Shown here in pieces: positions 45,526-58,800 of a stretch of DNA of 64,000 nt. The translations under genes were made by a program, and so were the position numbers. Below the pieces are notes generated by a model. It made no database searches, was not told the DNA's origin, and saw nothing but the letters and a program-made list of their open reading frames with translations. The stretch is from Rhodamnia argentea (taxonomy: Eukaryota > Streptophyta > Magnoliopsida > Myrtales > Myrtaceae), in NCBI RefSeq assembly GCF_020921035.1, contig NC_063156.1:25034283-25098282 (forward strand). Reading direction: 5' to 3'. Each line of letters starts with the position of its first letter. Within the stretch, counting starts at the first letter, position 1.

Positions 45526-45819
45526 TTCAATATACCTTTCCTCTCCTAAAATATTCATACAACAAAAATTTGAATTTTTTTAATGTTAGGATAAGAAAAT
45601 CAGATGGTTTTATATGTGAATATATGCAAATTTTAAAAAGAAGAAAATATGTAAGTTTTGAAAAGTTTTTTTTCCTGGTGAAAATTATAGTTTTTAAATT
45701 CCATGAGAATAAGGAAAAAAAATATAATAATAACCTGAAGGAAGTAAAAGAAGGAAAAGGATTGAGATATCCTCGCCCCTTCCGGTTGGCAGTTTGGCAT
45801 AGCCCCCAAGAAAGAGTCC

Positions 45820-48687
45820 ATGGCCTCCCTCTCGAGCACTCCATCTCCTCACCGTCCACCTCCTCCTTCGATTCCTCCACGCCAATGCAAAGCCCAATGC
45901 GCAAAGCCCATCCGCACGTCGTCCTCCACCTCCGGCGACGCCGGCAAACTTTCCCTAACCGAAGGAACGCGACGGAGGAGGAGCGGGACCGTCGACGCGG
46001 AGAAGCTGAAGGAGAGAGAGTCTAGAGAGAGGAGGGAGGAGGTTAACCGGAAGATCGCGTCGCAGAAGGCGATATCTGTGATTCTGAGGAGGGAGGCCAC
46101 CAAGGCCGTGATCGAGAATAAGCGCGGGCGGAGCAACTCGAGGAAGCTGCTCCCGACGACTGTCCTCGAAGCTCTCCACGAGAGGATCACGGCCCTGCGC
46201 TGGGAGTCTGCGCTTAAGGTCAGAGAACCGATTGACCACGAGAGAGCGCTTCATTTGGTGTTCGATGTCTTAGTTTCGCTTCTTTGGTGGAATCTTGTTG
46301 GATGTGAGGGAAGTCTGTTTTTCATGGAAATGGAATTACTCTTGCGGTCGACCGAAAAAAAAAAAAAGAATTGTTCTTGCTAATGTTGCTTGAGTATTGC
46401 TTTGCTGCTGCTGCTGCTGTGTAATTGGCGGTTTGGGTTACAAAAATTGGAGGAAGTGATCTTGATGGGGCGTTTTGTCTGATTTGAGCTTCATTTCTTT
46501 TTGATCAGTTGCTAATTACCTCTGGGACAACATTGCTGCAACAAATAGTGCACGATTCAGTTGGTTTGCTCTGATTAATTAAATTTTCCATCATTTTGAA
46601 TTAGTTCTGCTAAGTTTCGAGCTAATTCGTATTGGAGTTGAGCTTGAACAGCTCCAAGTTTTTTGCTGAGAAAACGTGGCAAATATGGTTTGATGGATTC
46701 AAAGTCCAGGCAATATGGCAATGAATTTTATGATCTTGTTTGGGAAGAAAGTAAGTTCGGTTTGACATTTCTGAAGGGACCATTACTATTAAGTGAACTT
46801 TAAGAAATTTCAGAGACGCTTGATGCTCTTCCTGATGAGCACTGACAGTTTGACTAATAGATTTTAATCATTTATCCATGTGTTCCTTGGAAAATATGTA
46901 CCTTTCAACTATTACCATGCTTTTGTATCATGTTGTAATATTTCTGAATGCTTTTTTTCTTTTTTCAGGTTTTTGAACTGTTACGTGAGCAGCTCTGGTA
47001 CAGACCAAACCCTGCCACCTATGTTAAGCTAATTGTCATGCTTGGGAAATGTAAGCAACCTGACAAGGCTCATGAGCTCTTTCAAGCTATGATAGACGAA
47101 GGATGTGCTGTCAATCATGAGTCGTATACAGCACTTTTATCTGCTTACAGTAGGAGTGGTCTCTTTGACAAGGCATTTTTGATCCTTGAGCAGATGAAGA
47201 GCACCAGAGGCTGTAGGCCGGACGTCCATACTTATTCTATCCTTATAAAGTCATGCCTGCAAGTTTTTGCATTTGATAAAGTGCAGGATTTGCTTTCTGA
47301 TATGGAAGCTGAAGGCATTAAACCCAACACGATCACTTACAATACCCTAATTGATGCTTATGGGAAAGCAAAAATGTACGTGTTAATGACTCTTTTAGTT
47401 CCGGAAGCTCCATCTTGTCTGTCAGATCATTGATTATGTTGAAAGGTTGCGTTTGGTTTTGGACAGTCTGTCAGCATCTATAACTTTATTCTGCATTTAG
47501 ACTTTTCAGAAGCAGGAATGATCTGGAGAAAATTATGGTTAGACACGTGCATGCACATACACACACGTGTGTGAATTGGAGAGAGAGAGTGAGTGAGTGA
47601 CCGTTTCTGCTGCAACTAACACACCGGTACCATCACAGCCATCAATATCAAATTCTTTGAAGTTACTTGTATAAGCATCCACTTCGGCTTGCACAAACAT
47701 AACCCACTGCTATCTTCTTCACATGTATGAATGGAGAGAGAGAGAGAGAGAGAGAGTGAGTGACCGTTTCTGCTGCAACTAACACACCGGTACCATCACA
47801 GCCATCAATATCAAATTCTTTGAAGTTACTTGTATAGGTATCCACTTCGGCTTGCACAAACATGCCCCACTCCTCGATGTTTTTCTTTGTTTGGCCTGCT
47901 ATCTTCTTCCCATAGATCCTGAATGAGTAGATGGACATGATATGGCTAGAGAAATAACCTTTTAGCATGATCTAAAAGCTTTGCAGAGATGGAGTCAACA
48001 ATTGCAGAAATGCTACGTCAACCAGACTGTGAGCCAGATGTTTGGACCATGAACTCTACACTTAGAGCCTTTGGCAGCAGTGGGCAAATAGGAACCATGG
48101 AGAAGTGTTATGAGAAGTTTCAGAGTGCAGGAATACAGCCCAATATTAGAACATTCAATATTCTCCTGGATTCCTATGCAAAAGCTGGAAATTATGAGAA
48201 AATGAGTGCAGTGATGGAGTACATGCAGAAGTACCAATACTCCTGGACGAGTGTGACGTACAATGTTCTGATAGATGCATTTGGGAGGGCTGGGGATTTA
48301 AAACAGATGGAACATTTGTTTAGGCTAATGCAGTCAGAGAGGATTAAGCCAAACTGCGTCACTCTTTGTTCACTTGTGAGAGCATATGGACAAGCTGGGA
48401 AAGCTGATAAAATTAAAGGTGTTTTGCGGTTTATAGATAATTCGGATGTAATGCTAGATACTGTGTTTTTTAATTGCTTAGTGGATGCTTTTGGGAGGAT
48501 GGAATGCTTTGCAGAGATGAAGGATGTGCTTGGGATGATGAAGCAAAAAGGATGTAAACCTGACAAAATTACATATAGAACCATGGTTAAAGCCTATTCA
48601 ATCAGTAGGATGACGAGCCATGTGAAGGAACTACAAGATCTCTATGAATCGGGGTGGAAAAGTTCAAAGGAAGATGAAGAAGTCTAG
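45820..48687 (+). CDS. Chloroplast PPR protein, At5g48730 orthologue
   Basis: Three exons (45820-46218, 46969-47375, 47979-48687), 1515 nt, 504 aa, in frame. The Ser/Pro-rich N-terminus (about residues 1-45) fits a plastid transit peptide. Then come QKAISVILRREATKAVIE, TTVLEALHERITALRWESAL and a tandem of P-type pentatricopeptide repeats (VNHESYTALLSAYSRSG, RPDVHTYSILIKSC, IKPNTITYNTLIDAYGKAK, QPNIRTFNILLDSYAKAG, SVTYNVLIDAFGRAGD, PDKITYRTMVKAY). PPR proteins bind specific organelle RNAs. The close match to my memory of At5g48730 (508 aa) supports orthology. The third exon uses the AAAAG/CTTTGC acceptor: the stronger-looking TTTGCAG a few bases later would break the frame. Intron 2 contains a tandem duplication. 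Confidence 0.92.
47582..47870. repeat. Tandem duplication in PPR intron 2
   Basis: TGACCGTTTCTGCTGC begins at about 47598 and again at about 47761, a period of about 163 bp. The copies share ACACCGGTACCATCACAGCC, CAAATTCTTTGAAG and CTTCGGCTTGCAC. They are separated by a (GA)n run, and only a few bases differ, suggesting a recent duplication. On the minus strand the region keeps an open frame (47663-47968). Confidence 0.85.
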
Positions 48688-50845
48688 CTTGCAGTGAGAA
48701 ATTTTCAGGTCAGTGCATCCTGCTTTAACGAGATTTTTTGTTGTTTTAGATTCAATGCATTAGCAACAAATAAGTTTCTTGTTTTCTTGGCACCCGATTG
48801 TGAATGCTTGTTATTTGATATGACAAGATAGGTTAGAAGAGGTGAGTTCAAATAGTTAATGATCCTTAACATGCCAAATGCAGTCCAAACATGTTGTTCC
48901 TGTTGACACAGCAAATGCATGTATATAAGAGCTGATAGAATCATTGGAGTGAATGTTTGCCTCACACATCATTTTTATGCCCCGTTGGATTTGTCTACTC
49001 TATTATCACGAGTTCAGAATTGTCTATGGGAAGCTTATGTGTAAGAGACTATTTAGAGAGGCCACTCTCTTTCGGCTTGATGAATGGATTTACTTCCACC
49101 TTAAGTTTTTGTACGGATGTGTCTTTACCTCAGAATCTAAATTCCTAACATCGTCGTCCAGAGTTTCACTGAAGCATAAAACTGCATCATGAAAGTAAAG
49201 TTGATTTTGGAGCAGCATCTTTGGAGTGCTTGTCCAGTTTCTGCGCAATTTTAAGGTAAAATTATAGCTCATCTGCAAATGAGGAGATATGCACCATGAT
49301 AGATTCTACAGCTTTTCCCTTGACCTTTTAAAGCGCTTTGTTTTTTCTCCATAGTAAACAAACATTGCTGGAAAGAATATGAGAGCAGAATAGTGCAAAA
49401 TTTAATTCTAATTATTATGTGTGATACACAATTTCCTAGGCATGCCAGGCTTCCGCAAATAGATCTGCTTCTTGGATCACTCTTGTTGACGACTTAAATT
49501 TTATTCTTGCAAGACCTTTTTTGTAAGAGATTGTTCAAATCTGTTGCTGGATTTGGGTCCTCATCAGAACAGAGAGAAGTGCAGTCGATTTGCTCAACAG
49601 ACGGAGCGGAACAAGCGGAGACATTCTGAATAATAGCTTTGAGATAGGCTATAGCTAACGGAGAGCACTGTTCGGACAGCACTGTTTGTGCAGCCACGAT
49701 AACTCATTCTCTCTGCGGCATTTTCGGATGAGAATCTGAGCAACTGAGAGGCGAAAATGTTATACTCTCTGCGGTAAATATCACAAGAAGTTTTGGTGTT
49801 ACTGAAGCATCTTCCCTTTTCATACCAGATGATGCACACTCATAACTTCCTCTGAACTTGGGAATCTCCACTGACCGCTGAAATGTGAAATTATGTGAAG
49901 GTTGTACATTCTTTATGAGGCATGAAGCATTTGTATCATCCCCAAGTTGTTGGGGCACCTATTTTCTACCGGGTATCACATTTGGTCAAAATGCTGGTGC
50001 AAAAACACTTAAAGCATTTGATGGATTCTACTGTAACCGTCGATTCGATTCTAGCGGCCCGGCAAGATTGTATCGACTCCTGCTTGTGTCCCCAAATTTA
50101 AACGTCAAGGACGTCATTCAAGCTTAAGATCTCTCCTGATTGATCATGTTTCACCTCAGGTAGTGCTGCTTGTACCTTAGAGTCATGCTTGAGGTTTAGT
50201 CTAACTTACCATCGAAAGAGGAAAGGATCTTTACCGAACTAAAGAAAAGGAAAGAAATAATGTAGTGTAATCGAATCGGATGTGTATGTAGAAGCTTGGT
50301 CTTGTTTCAGCTTTCAATGCAAACTAAACTTGATGAGACCCTCGATCAGGGAAAGGAAGATATATTGGTCGTGTTATTTCCCAGTGTTTAACGTTTTCTT
50401 TAATTTGATTCGGCACTAATGGAATGCATACACGACGCTTTTACTAGAGAGTTTTCGAAAAATTTATCCGAATTTCATGCTGACCCGTAAAAGATTGTGA
50501 AATAATCTCACATGCTTAGTTTCAAAGCATTAAATAGTACATCCAAATTTGTGAAGTGCTAAAGTAAAAGAAATGGAAAATTACATAGAACCCTCTGAAA
50601 TTGATGGATAATACGTGTTTCCCCCTAAACTTTCAATTGCTACACTTTATTTTCATGAACTTTCACTTTGGAAGGCCATTAACCCACGGAAATATATTTC
50701 TCAACGTGCACATTGCACATGACTTTTAATGGGTAAATGTGTAAATTCATCTAATTTCATTAATGAAAATCTCTCTTTTACGCTTGAAATATGTGAAAAA
50801 TGAAAGAGAAATAAAGGAAAATGGTGAAACAATTGACTAAAATAT
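48688..50845. other. PPR 3' UTR and spacer, with unexplained minus-strand frames
   Basis: 48688 to roughly 49400 is probably 3' UTR. From 49494 to 49958 the minus strand has overlapping open frames with ordinary amino-acid composition, for example MAAQTVLSEQCSPLAIAYLK and, in another frame, RSVEIPKFRGSYECASSG. I do not recognise them; they may be a decayed gene piece. 50130-50845 shows nothing I can name. Confidence 0.4.
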
Positions 50846-50849
50846 TAAT

Positions 50850-50965
50850 CGCATTAATATCACAAAAACTTCCAAACCGATATACATGTCACAAATTTAT
50901 CCCAAATTAATTTTTGGGGCACCAAAAACTTCAATTTTATGGTATTAAGCTGTATTGATATCATA
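50850..50965. mobile_element. Partial foldback MITE
   Basis: GCATTAATATCACAAAAACTTCC, ATGTCACAAATTTATCCC and then GGGGCACCAAAAACTTC match the left arm of the family at 21003-21278. The right arm is missing or decayed. Confidence 0.55.
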
Positions 50966-51232
50966 AAATTAAATCTCAAATAGGATATTATGAAATAAAA
51001 GCTATTAGAACTTGATGAAAATGTTAATAGAATTGGATAAGATTTTTCTGAGAAAAAAACATAATTAAGCCCAAAATGAAGGCCTAAATAACAGAGAAGT
51101 CAAAAAAACATAATTACGCCCAAAATGTGGCCCTTTCCCTTTCTGTTTAATTTGTGCTTATCCTTTTTGTTAAGGTATCTTGTTTAGTCATATTAAAGTG
51201 GCTACATTCATCAAATTTTGTTTGATGTATGA

Positions 51233-51461
51233 GGCACGCATGATAACACTTTTGAAGTAGAATTTCTGCTCTAAAAGTGCTTATGGAGCATAAATTTGTT
51301 TGATTACGCACTTTCATTTTTATACTTTTGGAGTATTTTTTTACTCCATAAGTAATTTTAAAGTCACTTGAAGAAGCAAAAAAATTACTTTTGACTAGAA
51401 GTAGAAAAATCAACTTTTGACCGAAAGTTGATTTCTAGAGCAGAAGTATTGCCATGCACGC
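51233..51461 (-). mobile_element. MITE, copy 2 (CATGGCAACACTT family, inverted)
   Basis: 229 bp. The left end GGCACGCATGATAACACTTTT matches the inverted right end of copy 1. The right end, read inverted (GCGTGCATGGCAATACTTCTG, then AGAAATCAACTTTCGGTC), matches the left end of copy 1 at 40718. It lies upstream of EAF1. TAA flanks are not clear here. Confidence 0.75.
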
Positions 51462-52837
51462 TTATTATTTTACCTAATTTAGTTTTCTTCGATTTGCGAT
51501 AATTTTCATGTTCTTATAGAAATTTCCTTTTAACAAAATGGAAACGGAAATGCACTTTTAAAAGTCACGTGCATTGCGCATGCCGACAGAAAAACCAACG
51601 GAGGGCTAAAAAGCTGTGATAAAATCAACGTTCATGGGCGAAAAAGCCCACTTTATAATGAGGCCACTTTCCACAGGGCCCCTTTTCATCGATCGTCTTC
51701 TCCCTCCAATCGACCATGCCCGGCCCAACTTCAAGCTCTCTCGTTCGACTTCGCTCGCTTTGCGTTCGCTTTCCCCGGTTCGAACTCGAACGAGCAATCA
51801 AACCAGAAAGAAATCGCCAAAACTGACGAAGTTCAAGCACAACCAGCTACGGAGGCGTGATGGATCCTCCACACACGTAGAACCACTCGCGCAGAGCCTC
51901 TCCGACCCTCATCGCGGCACGCTTTTCTGCGTACGGGGCCCTCGTAGCTAGGTCAGACTTGAGCTGCTGCTTCTCCGCCAACCGGAAGCGCACAGCGCCT
52001 CGGTTCTGATACGTTTCCGCGTTGATCGTGGCGATTCAGGTGATTCCTCTTCCTCTTTTTGTTGCGCTTCTTTCGTTTTCCGACTTCCCTACCGTTGCAT
52101 TTCGTTGAGGGTCGTGGGATGAAGGTGCATTTGAGTTAAGTTTGTCGGGGAATGAAGGCAATGTTCTTAGGGTTCGGGTGTTTTTGGGCTTAATGCTTGA
52201 AAATACATGCTTCTAGTCGTCTTATATGTTGGCATGCTGGTGGAGTGTGGCCGTGGAGACGTTAATAACTTGGAACTGAGCTGGCCAATGAGAGAGAGTT
52301 GGCTTAGGCTCTGTTTTCCCTTTTAAGTAGAGGTGCTGTATTTCGTGGAAGGTGCTCATGTACGACGGTGACATAAGAGGAAGTTGTTATTAATTTGCCA
52401 ATGCGTTCCTGCTGATTTGGTATCTGTATTTGGTACTATTTAGTATCAGAGGAGTATTTGTAATTCGGTGCCCGTTTGACAGTAGCAGGTGACTCTGCAA
52501 TTGGTTCTCTGTTGGATTACGATAGTCCTTTTGAGCAGCGTGTTAATTATGACTGTAGTTGTTGACTTCGCCCTTTGGAACTCCTGTTGGTTTTCGGTTT
52601 CAACGATGAATGCCCACCATAGCCAGATTTAGAGGAGGTATTTCTCTTTAATCTGACTGCTCAAGATGGCTCCGGATTTGATTATGTTGGTGATATGTTG
52701 TTGATTTAGCAAGTTGTTTGTCTACTTCAATCTGACAACAGAAAGATGCTTCAATCATGATCAAGTTGAATAGTTTTTCGAGGTCACTGTAGTGGTGAAT
52801 CAATGGAAGGCGAAAGCTTGTAGAAAAAAGTGTTGGA

Positions 52838-55800
52838 ATGCATGGATGTTGTGCAGAGGACACTCTCCTTGTAAATGCTGAGGTTGATTCTTCCATGGGT
52901 GGAGTTGCTGACGGTGGAGTTGGCACTAGTATTAAAGCCTCTCCACACCAAGCAGCAATTGAGAAGGCTCAAGCAGAACTTAGGTGACCTTCCATTTTGC
53001 CTTTTCCCTCCTCCGTCTGATATTTCATTCTGTCCTATATTTGGCCTGAATCTAAAGCAAACTTTATTTTGCCGATAACAGACTGGAATATGATTTTCGT
53101 GAAGAACGGAGAAGAGAGCTGGAATTCCTTGAGAAAGTATGATAGATTCTTTTCCTAATGCTTCTGGCAGTTAGACCTTTCCTTTTCTAACTTAATTATT
53201 CAAGTTACTTATGTAGGTAGTAATGATTATATTGCATGGTTTTCACTTTCAGGGAGGCAATCTTTTGGATTTTAAAAATGGCACTGCAACCTCAGCAAGT
53301 GTGCAATCAACTTCACTTACTGATCAGCATCTGGAGCAAGTGGCAACCAGGTATGCTTTGACTGTCTTTTGGTTGAGCTGCTGAATAGATCATTTAATAC
53401 TTTGTCCTCTCCCGCCTACCAACATATGTGTTTATCATCGTCACAGTGAAGCAAGGGGTAGTTTTGCATTGGCTGTGTCACCTTGTGGGGACTCTCTTGA
53501 GAGTAGTGATAGGCCTAGACTTCTCCGTGGTTCAAACTGTGCCGATAATCATTTAGATTCTAATGGCGAGGGCCATTTGGTTAAAGCAGAAAAGAACTCT
53601 ATGCGTGGTGGTAGAAGGAATAAGTTTGCTGCTTCTAAGCAGTCATTTCAATTTGATGGGAGTCAAAATACCAAGGACTCTGAAGAGTCCGCTATATTTT
53701 GTCCATACGCTCGAAGGAATAGATCAAGGCCAAACCGTGATGGTGCCCGATCAAAGTCTGCTGATATGTTTCACGGTCATGGTTGTCATGGATTATCTTT
53801 AGCCGTGCCAGTGGGTTTTAGAGACCCTAAGGGTTCAGTATCGGAAACAAAGAATCACAAGGAAGAGAGTTTGCTGATGATCGCTAGAGCTAAATGCTCA
53901 AGTGGCAAGGGCAACGAAAGAATTCAGTCAGATATTGAGGTAGATGGTGAGAAGGATCTTGAATCAACTTCTGTTCATGCAGAGAGTGACTGTCCTGGAG
54001 GTAAATTGGATGTTGCAGATAGAAGCTCAATGGATAACCGAAGTATTAAATCAGTTAAAGTTGATTTAATGAAAACTGCAGCACATATGGATTCTGGTGT
54101 TTCAGATATTCGAGCTAGGGAAAATTCAGCTTTTGCTAATACTGATCTTCCTTCTGCAGTTGTAGCAAAAGTTGAAAATGAAACTAGTTCTGGTGTAGTG
54201 AGCAGTTTTGCAGATGAACATAGTGAGCGGAGAAACTATGTAAATGAGTGTCAAAATAATGCTTCTGCATTTGGTGTGAGGGGTTTAGACTCAGAATCTT
54301 CCTGTACCCGTACTAGTACAGGGGCAGATGTACATAATGATTGTGATGTTTATAATAGTTCAAAAAGTGACTGTATCACTGTGAATACCGTGATGCTTCC
54401 ATCTGAAACTGTGGGTAATGAGAAGTTAATTTCTGAAGAAATGGTAAAAGAGCAGAAGGACAGCAAAAGTACTGAATATGATGCCCTTTCAAAAGATGAG
54501 AATAACTCTGATGGTCAAGCCGATGTAGATAATGGTGCCATTTGTAAAGGCGATAAAGTGCACAAAAGATCTGGCCCTGGAAAGAAGGTGCAAAATTCTC
54601 CAGGAGGCAGGGGAATGGAACAGATTGGACCTGCTGCATCAGCAATTGAAAGAGATAGAAGCAAAACTTTTGATGACAATCCCATCATCCAGGAACAGAT
54701 TTCACTTGGAAGACCTCAAGGAATTGATGTTTTAGCTTGTGAACATAAGAGTTCTTCAGCAGAGAGGGATCATGCTGTTCTTTCAGACCCTAAGATTTGT
54801 TGTTCGAACAACTTGAAATTGGTAGATCAGGCAAGAGAGGATCGTGTCCTAGAAGAGGCACAAATAATTGAGGTAAATTTATTGTAGCAGCTACTTAGTT
54901 ACTGCTATAGTTGACGAAGAAAGAGGGGACTTATAGGATTCACAGATATCACCTTATGCAATATACAGGCACGACGTAAGAGGACCGCTGAGTTATCTTT
55001 TGGCACTATAAAGTTGGAGAATCGTCGGAGATCTCACTGGAATTATGTCCTTGAAGAAATGGCATGGCTGGCAAATGACTTTGCGCAGGTTTGGTTGTAT
55101 GATAATACCATGCAGTTATTTTCTTTCCATCGTATTACTCTCTTTTTTCTGGAGCTTCACTGCTGTGCATAGTTTTGAGCAGCAGCTGATTGTGGTGAAC
55201 ATGGCCACAGAAGTGTGGGTCGATCAGGTTGCAGTGACTAGTCTACTACTATCCAGCATTCATGCAGTTTGAGGAATATATCACTTTTCTACGCAAACAA
55301 TGGTTATTGGCAATGGCGGTTATTGTGAACTGCAGTTTCTGAAACTGCGGCTATTAAAACATAGTGATTGAAAGAAAATCAAATTTCATAATCTAGAGTA
55401 ATGACTCAACTATTGCAATCAAAGGATGCTTAAGTAAACAAAATCACATTTGAATTTCCATAGAAGTTTAATCATTTCATTTGGAAGTGATATATTCCTC
55501 AAACTGGTTCATTTTGTACTTCTTTAGGAGCGTGTTTGGAAGATGACTGCTGCGACTCAATTATGTCATCAAATTGCTTCTGCATCGCAATTGCGATTTG
55601 AAGAACAAGATCGTCAGAAAAAGATGAAAAAGTTAGCATTCAACTTTACAAAGGCTGTGATGCAATTCTGGCATGTAGCAGATATGCTTGCTGATGATGA
55701 TGATGCAAGTTTTGATATGAAAAGCAACCATTGTCCGGAAGATGGACCAAGGAAAAGAGATTACAATGATTTGCTCCATGACAAAAGCAGAAAAACCGAG

Positions 55801-58800
55801 AAGATGCAGGTATTGTTGGGAAGATAATTGTTCTCTCATGCTAATAGTGCTGCTTGGTTAATTTGTTGTAGGCATCAAAGTTCATGCATCTTTCTCTGGT
55901 TTTTCATGATTCATGAATGAAAATGATGCTTCTTATAAGAAAAGCATTAGCGTTCTCTGACTTTAGTCTTTTGGATCAATCATTTGTGCCTTCTTACTAA
56001 GTAACTTTCCTGCCTTGGCTTGGGGAGCCCTTGGTTGAGATGTGTGCGATCCCACTGATTCAAAAGAAAAAAAAAATAGCACGATTCAGATGCTACTTTC
56101 TCAATTGAGGGTTTTCTGAGGGTGCTGTTGATATATTCTGACGCATATACTTACTTGTATCGAAGTAAGTTGCACTCTTTGAGGTTGGAGGGAGGGAGGT
56201 TGTCTCTCATGTATTTTGCCTTTATTTAATCATTAGTCGGAATGTCTATGTCTCTGTGTTCAGGGATATGCCATGCGGTTTTTGAGAGAGAACAGTCTAC
56301 ATTTTCCTGCCTTCAAAGCTGAGGTGTTAACAGATACAGATGAAGTGACAGATATAGAGATTTCCCAATTATCCCACGACAATCATCTTATGGGAGTAAG
56401 TGTCCACTTTTTGGGTGTAAATTTCTCTGGATAGTGATGCCACAAACTTGGCGTTATCAAATGGGCATCCTCCTGTTGGCTCTCTGATTTTTGTTTATAG
56501 ATTTTTAGCATATGATATCAGCATTCTGGTCAGTCCACAGCACGAACTATGGTGTTCATAGTGCCAGTGAAATTGGAGATCATTGAAGCATCCACTCTCA
56601 GCGAATTTTTGTTTTATTGGATGCTTGCAGATTGCTCTTGCAGATGTTGCTTTAACTTACAGCAGATTGCTTTTTTGTTTTGGCAGGATAGCATCTTTTA
56701 CACAATTTCCCTTGGTGCAATGGAGACATACAGGAAGTCTATCGAGTCCTGTGTGACACAGTGCGAGGCGAGTGCCTTCCCAGCAGCTGTTAATACCTGG
56801 ACATTTTCCATTTGCCTTAAAATATGTTACATAGGAGTAGCTCTTACTGTTTATGTTGTCCAATTTGTAGCTCTTGCAGTTTGATTGTTTCCTCATTTTC
56901 ACATGAAACTCCTAAAACATTCAAAATATACAAATATTTGACATATGGAGTCACAGGTATTTTTCTATTTTTGTTAATGCTCACAAAAACTATTTTTAAT
57001 TTCAAGTTTTGGAGTGAAATTTTATAGATAGAAATGTTAAGCTGCAACAAGCAGGCTCACAGAAAGGGTTTAGGAGACCCTCATTCCTCAGCATATGGGA
57101 TGGCCTTTCTTTTGCCTATTAGGAAATATTATGGGCACAATTATGTGAGCTTTGACTTTCGTTTTTTATTCTTATTGGATTGGTAATGTTCACAATACGG
57201 AAAGTTATATGCAGGAGGAAGTCAATTCATCCTTTCCGGAGACAGCATCAGGTGATTCCCGGATTTGGGATATTCAAGTTCTTTATCAAGTTTCTCCTCC
57301 TTTGGGTTGCTTATTAGTTTATTTTATTCAGTCTATGGGCATGAAAATGAGCGAGAGACATTCATGTACAATCTTTCTGGGGCCTTCGAAGGTAGCAAGT
57401 TGTCAAAACTTTCCCAGAAGAATCGGGAAATTTTTAAGTCGTACGCTTCTGGATCATATGAAATGGCAGCTGATTTACCCTATGGAGAAAACAGAATGGG
57501 GACGCAGCAGTCATTTTTTATGGGCAAGAGAGCTGCTAATCTTGATGTTGGTCCAGTTCCACCAAAGCGCATGCGAACTACTCCCAGACAGAGGGTCTTA
57601 TGTCCCTTTACTGGTGGAGCTGGTTTGAGGGGTTATCCCAAAAGCGATGCTTCTAGTGGAGATACAAATTCTCTTCAGGATGATCAGAGTACACTGCATA
57701 GTGGATCGCAGGTTCAGAAAATTATGGAGGCTGAGTCAGTTGGGGGCCTTGAAAAGCAGTTGCCATATGAATCTGCGGATGCCTCAATCAAATCCAAGAA
57801 AAAAAAGAAACGAAAGCTTCTGGTGTGAACTTACCCCTTTTGGAAAATTCAGGGAATCCTTTGCATTTTTTTTTTTACTTAGGTGCTGGTGTGATTGATT
57901 CTTCTCCACTGCAGAGTTCTCCATATGGGCAGGATTGGCAGCTGGATTCCACTGTTCACATTGAACAGGTAATTTTCATTCATTGTATGCACAGTAGTAC
58001 CTTATGGTCTTCTCTTTAGTGGGCTAATCTCGTCAGTTTATGTCAACTGCAACTGCATTTGGTAGTAAAATCTTACTGATTTACGAAAAGACAACTTTTA
58101 GATTGTCAGTGACCATGTTGGATCATATTTTTCCTCTCATTAAATTATTTTCGGAAGTCCATGTGCAGGCAGTGGCTGGCAAAAGCTTGAGTTCATCTTC
58201 CTTATCGGTTAGGTTCTGGTGGTTGCAGACCTCCTTAGACATCTTTTGATATCGTTATTATGGCGTCTAGTTAGGAAATTGTTGTTATCTGCTTTTTATT
58301 TCCTAATTTGAACATTTTCTATAACCTTTTGTTTGATACGTGTCAGACATTTACACGCATTTTGTCATACCTGCATGCATACTGTCGCTTATTTTGCATG
58401 GCACTTAGAAGAGCTTTGCTTTTATTTCTTGTCTGCAATTGCTGATATGATTTCTACATATTTCATTTTAACCTGGTAATAAGTAAGAAGAGAACATCTC
58501 GAGTTGGTGATTTGTGTAAACTTATTGCTTTTCTCATTTGAATATAATATATGTGATGCATCTCTTCGAGATCTCTTGCCGTATGCTTGCTACTTTCAGC
58601 AGATTTTCTCTAAGTCAGGACATCATCTGGATGTTATACTTAGGGTAACACTAAGTTCATTGTTGTCTTCTATGTACACGACCCTCATGAAGTTTCATAT
58701 TTCGGATGTGTTGTTTTTGTTGGGGGTAAGTACACTGCAAGTGCCATAATTTTTGTACGGCGTTCACTTGAGTGTCATAACTTTTTTTTCGTTCACTTAA

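Noticed and set aside
45849-46254. Minus-strand frames opposite PPR exon 1
   Set aside because: GC-rich antisense shadows of the transit peptide and N-terminal coding exon.
47971-47985. TTTGCAG as acceptor of PPR exon 3
   Set aside because: It looks stronger than AAAAG/C but shifts the frame and destroys the conserved FAEMEST start of the exon.
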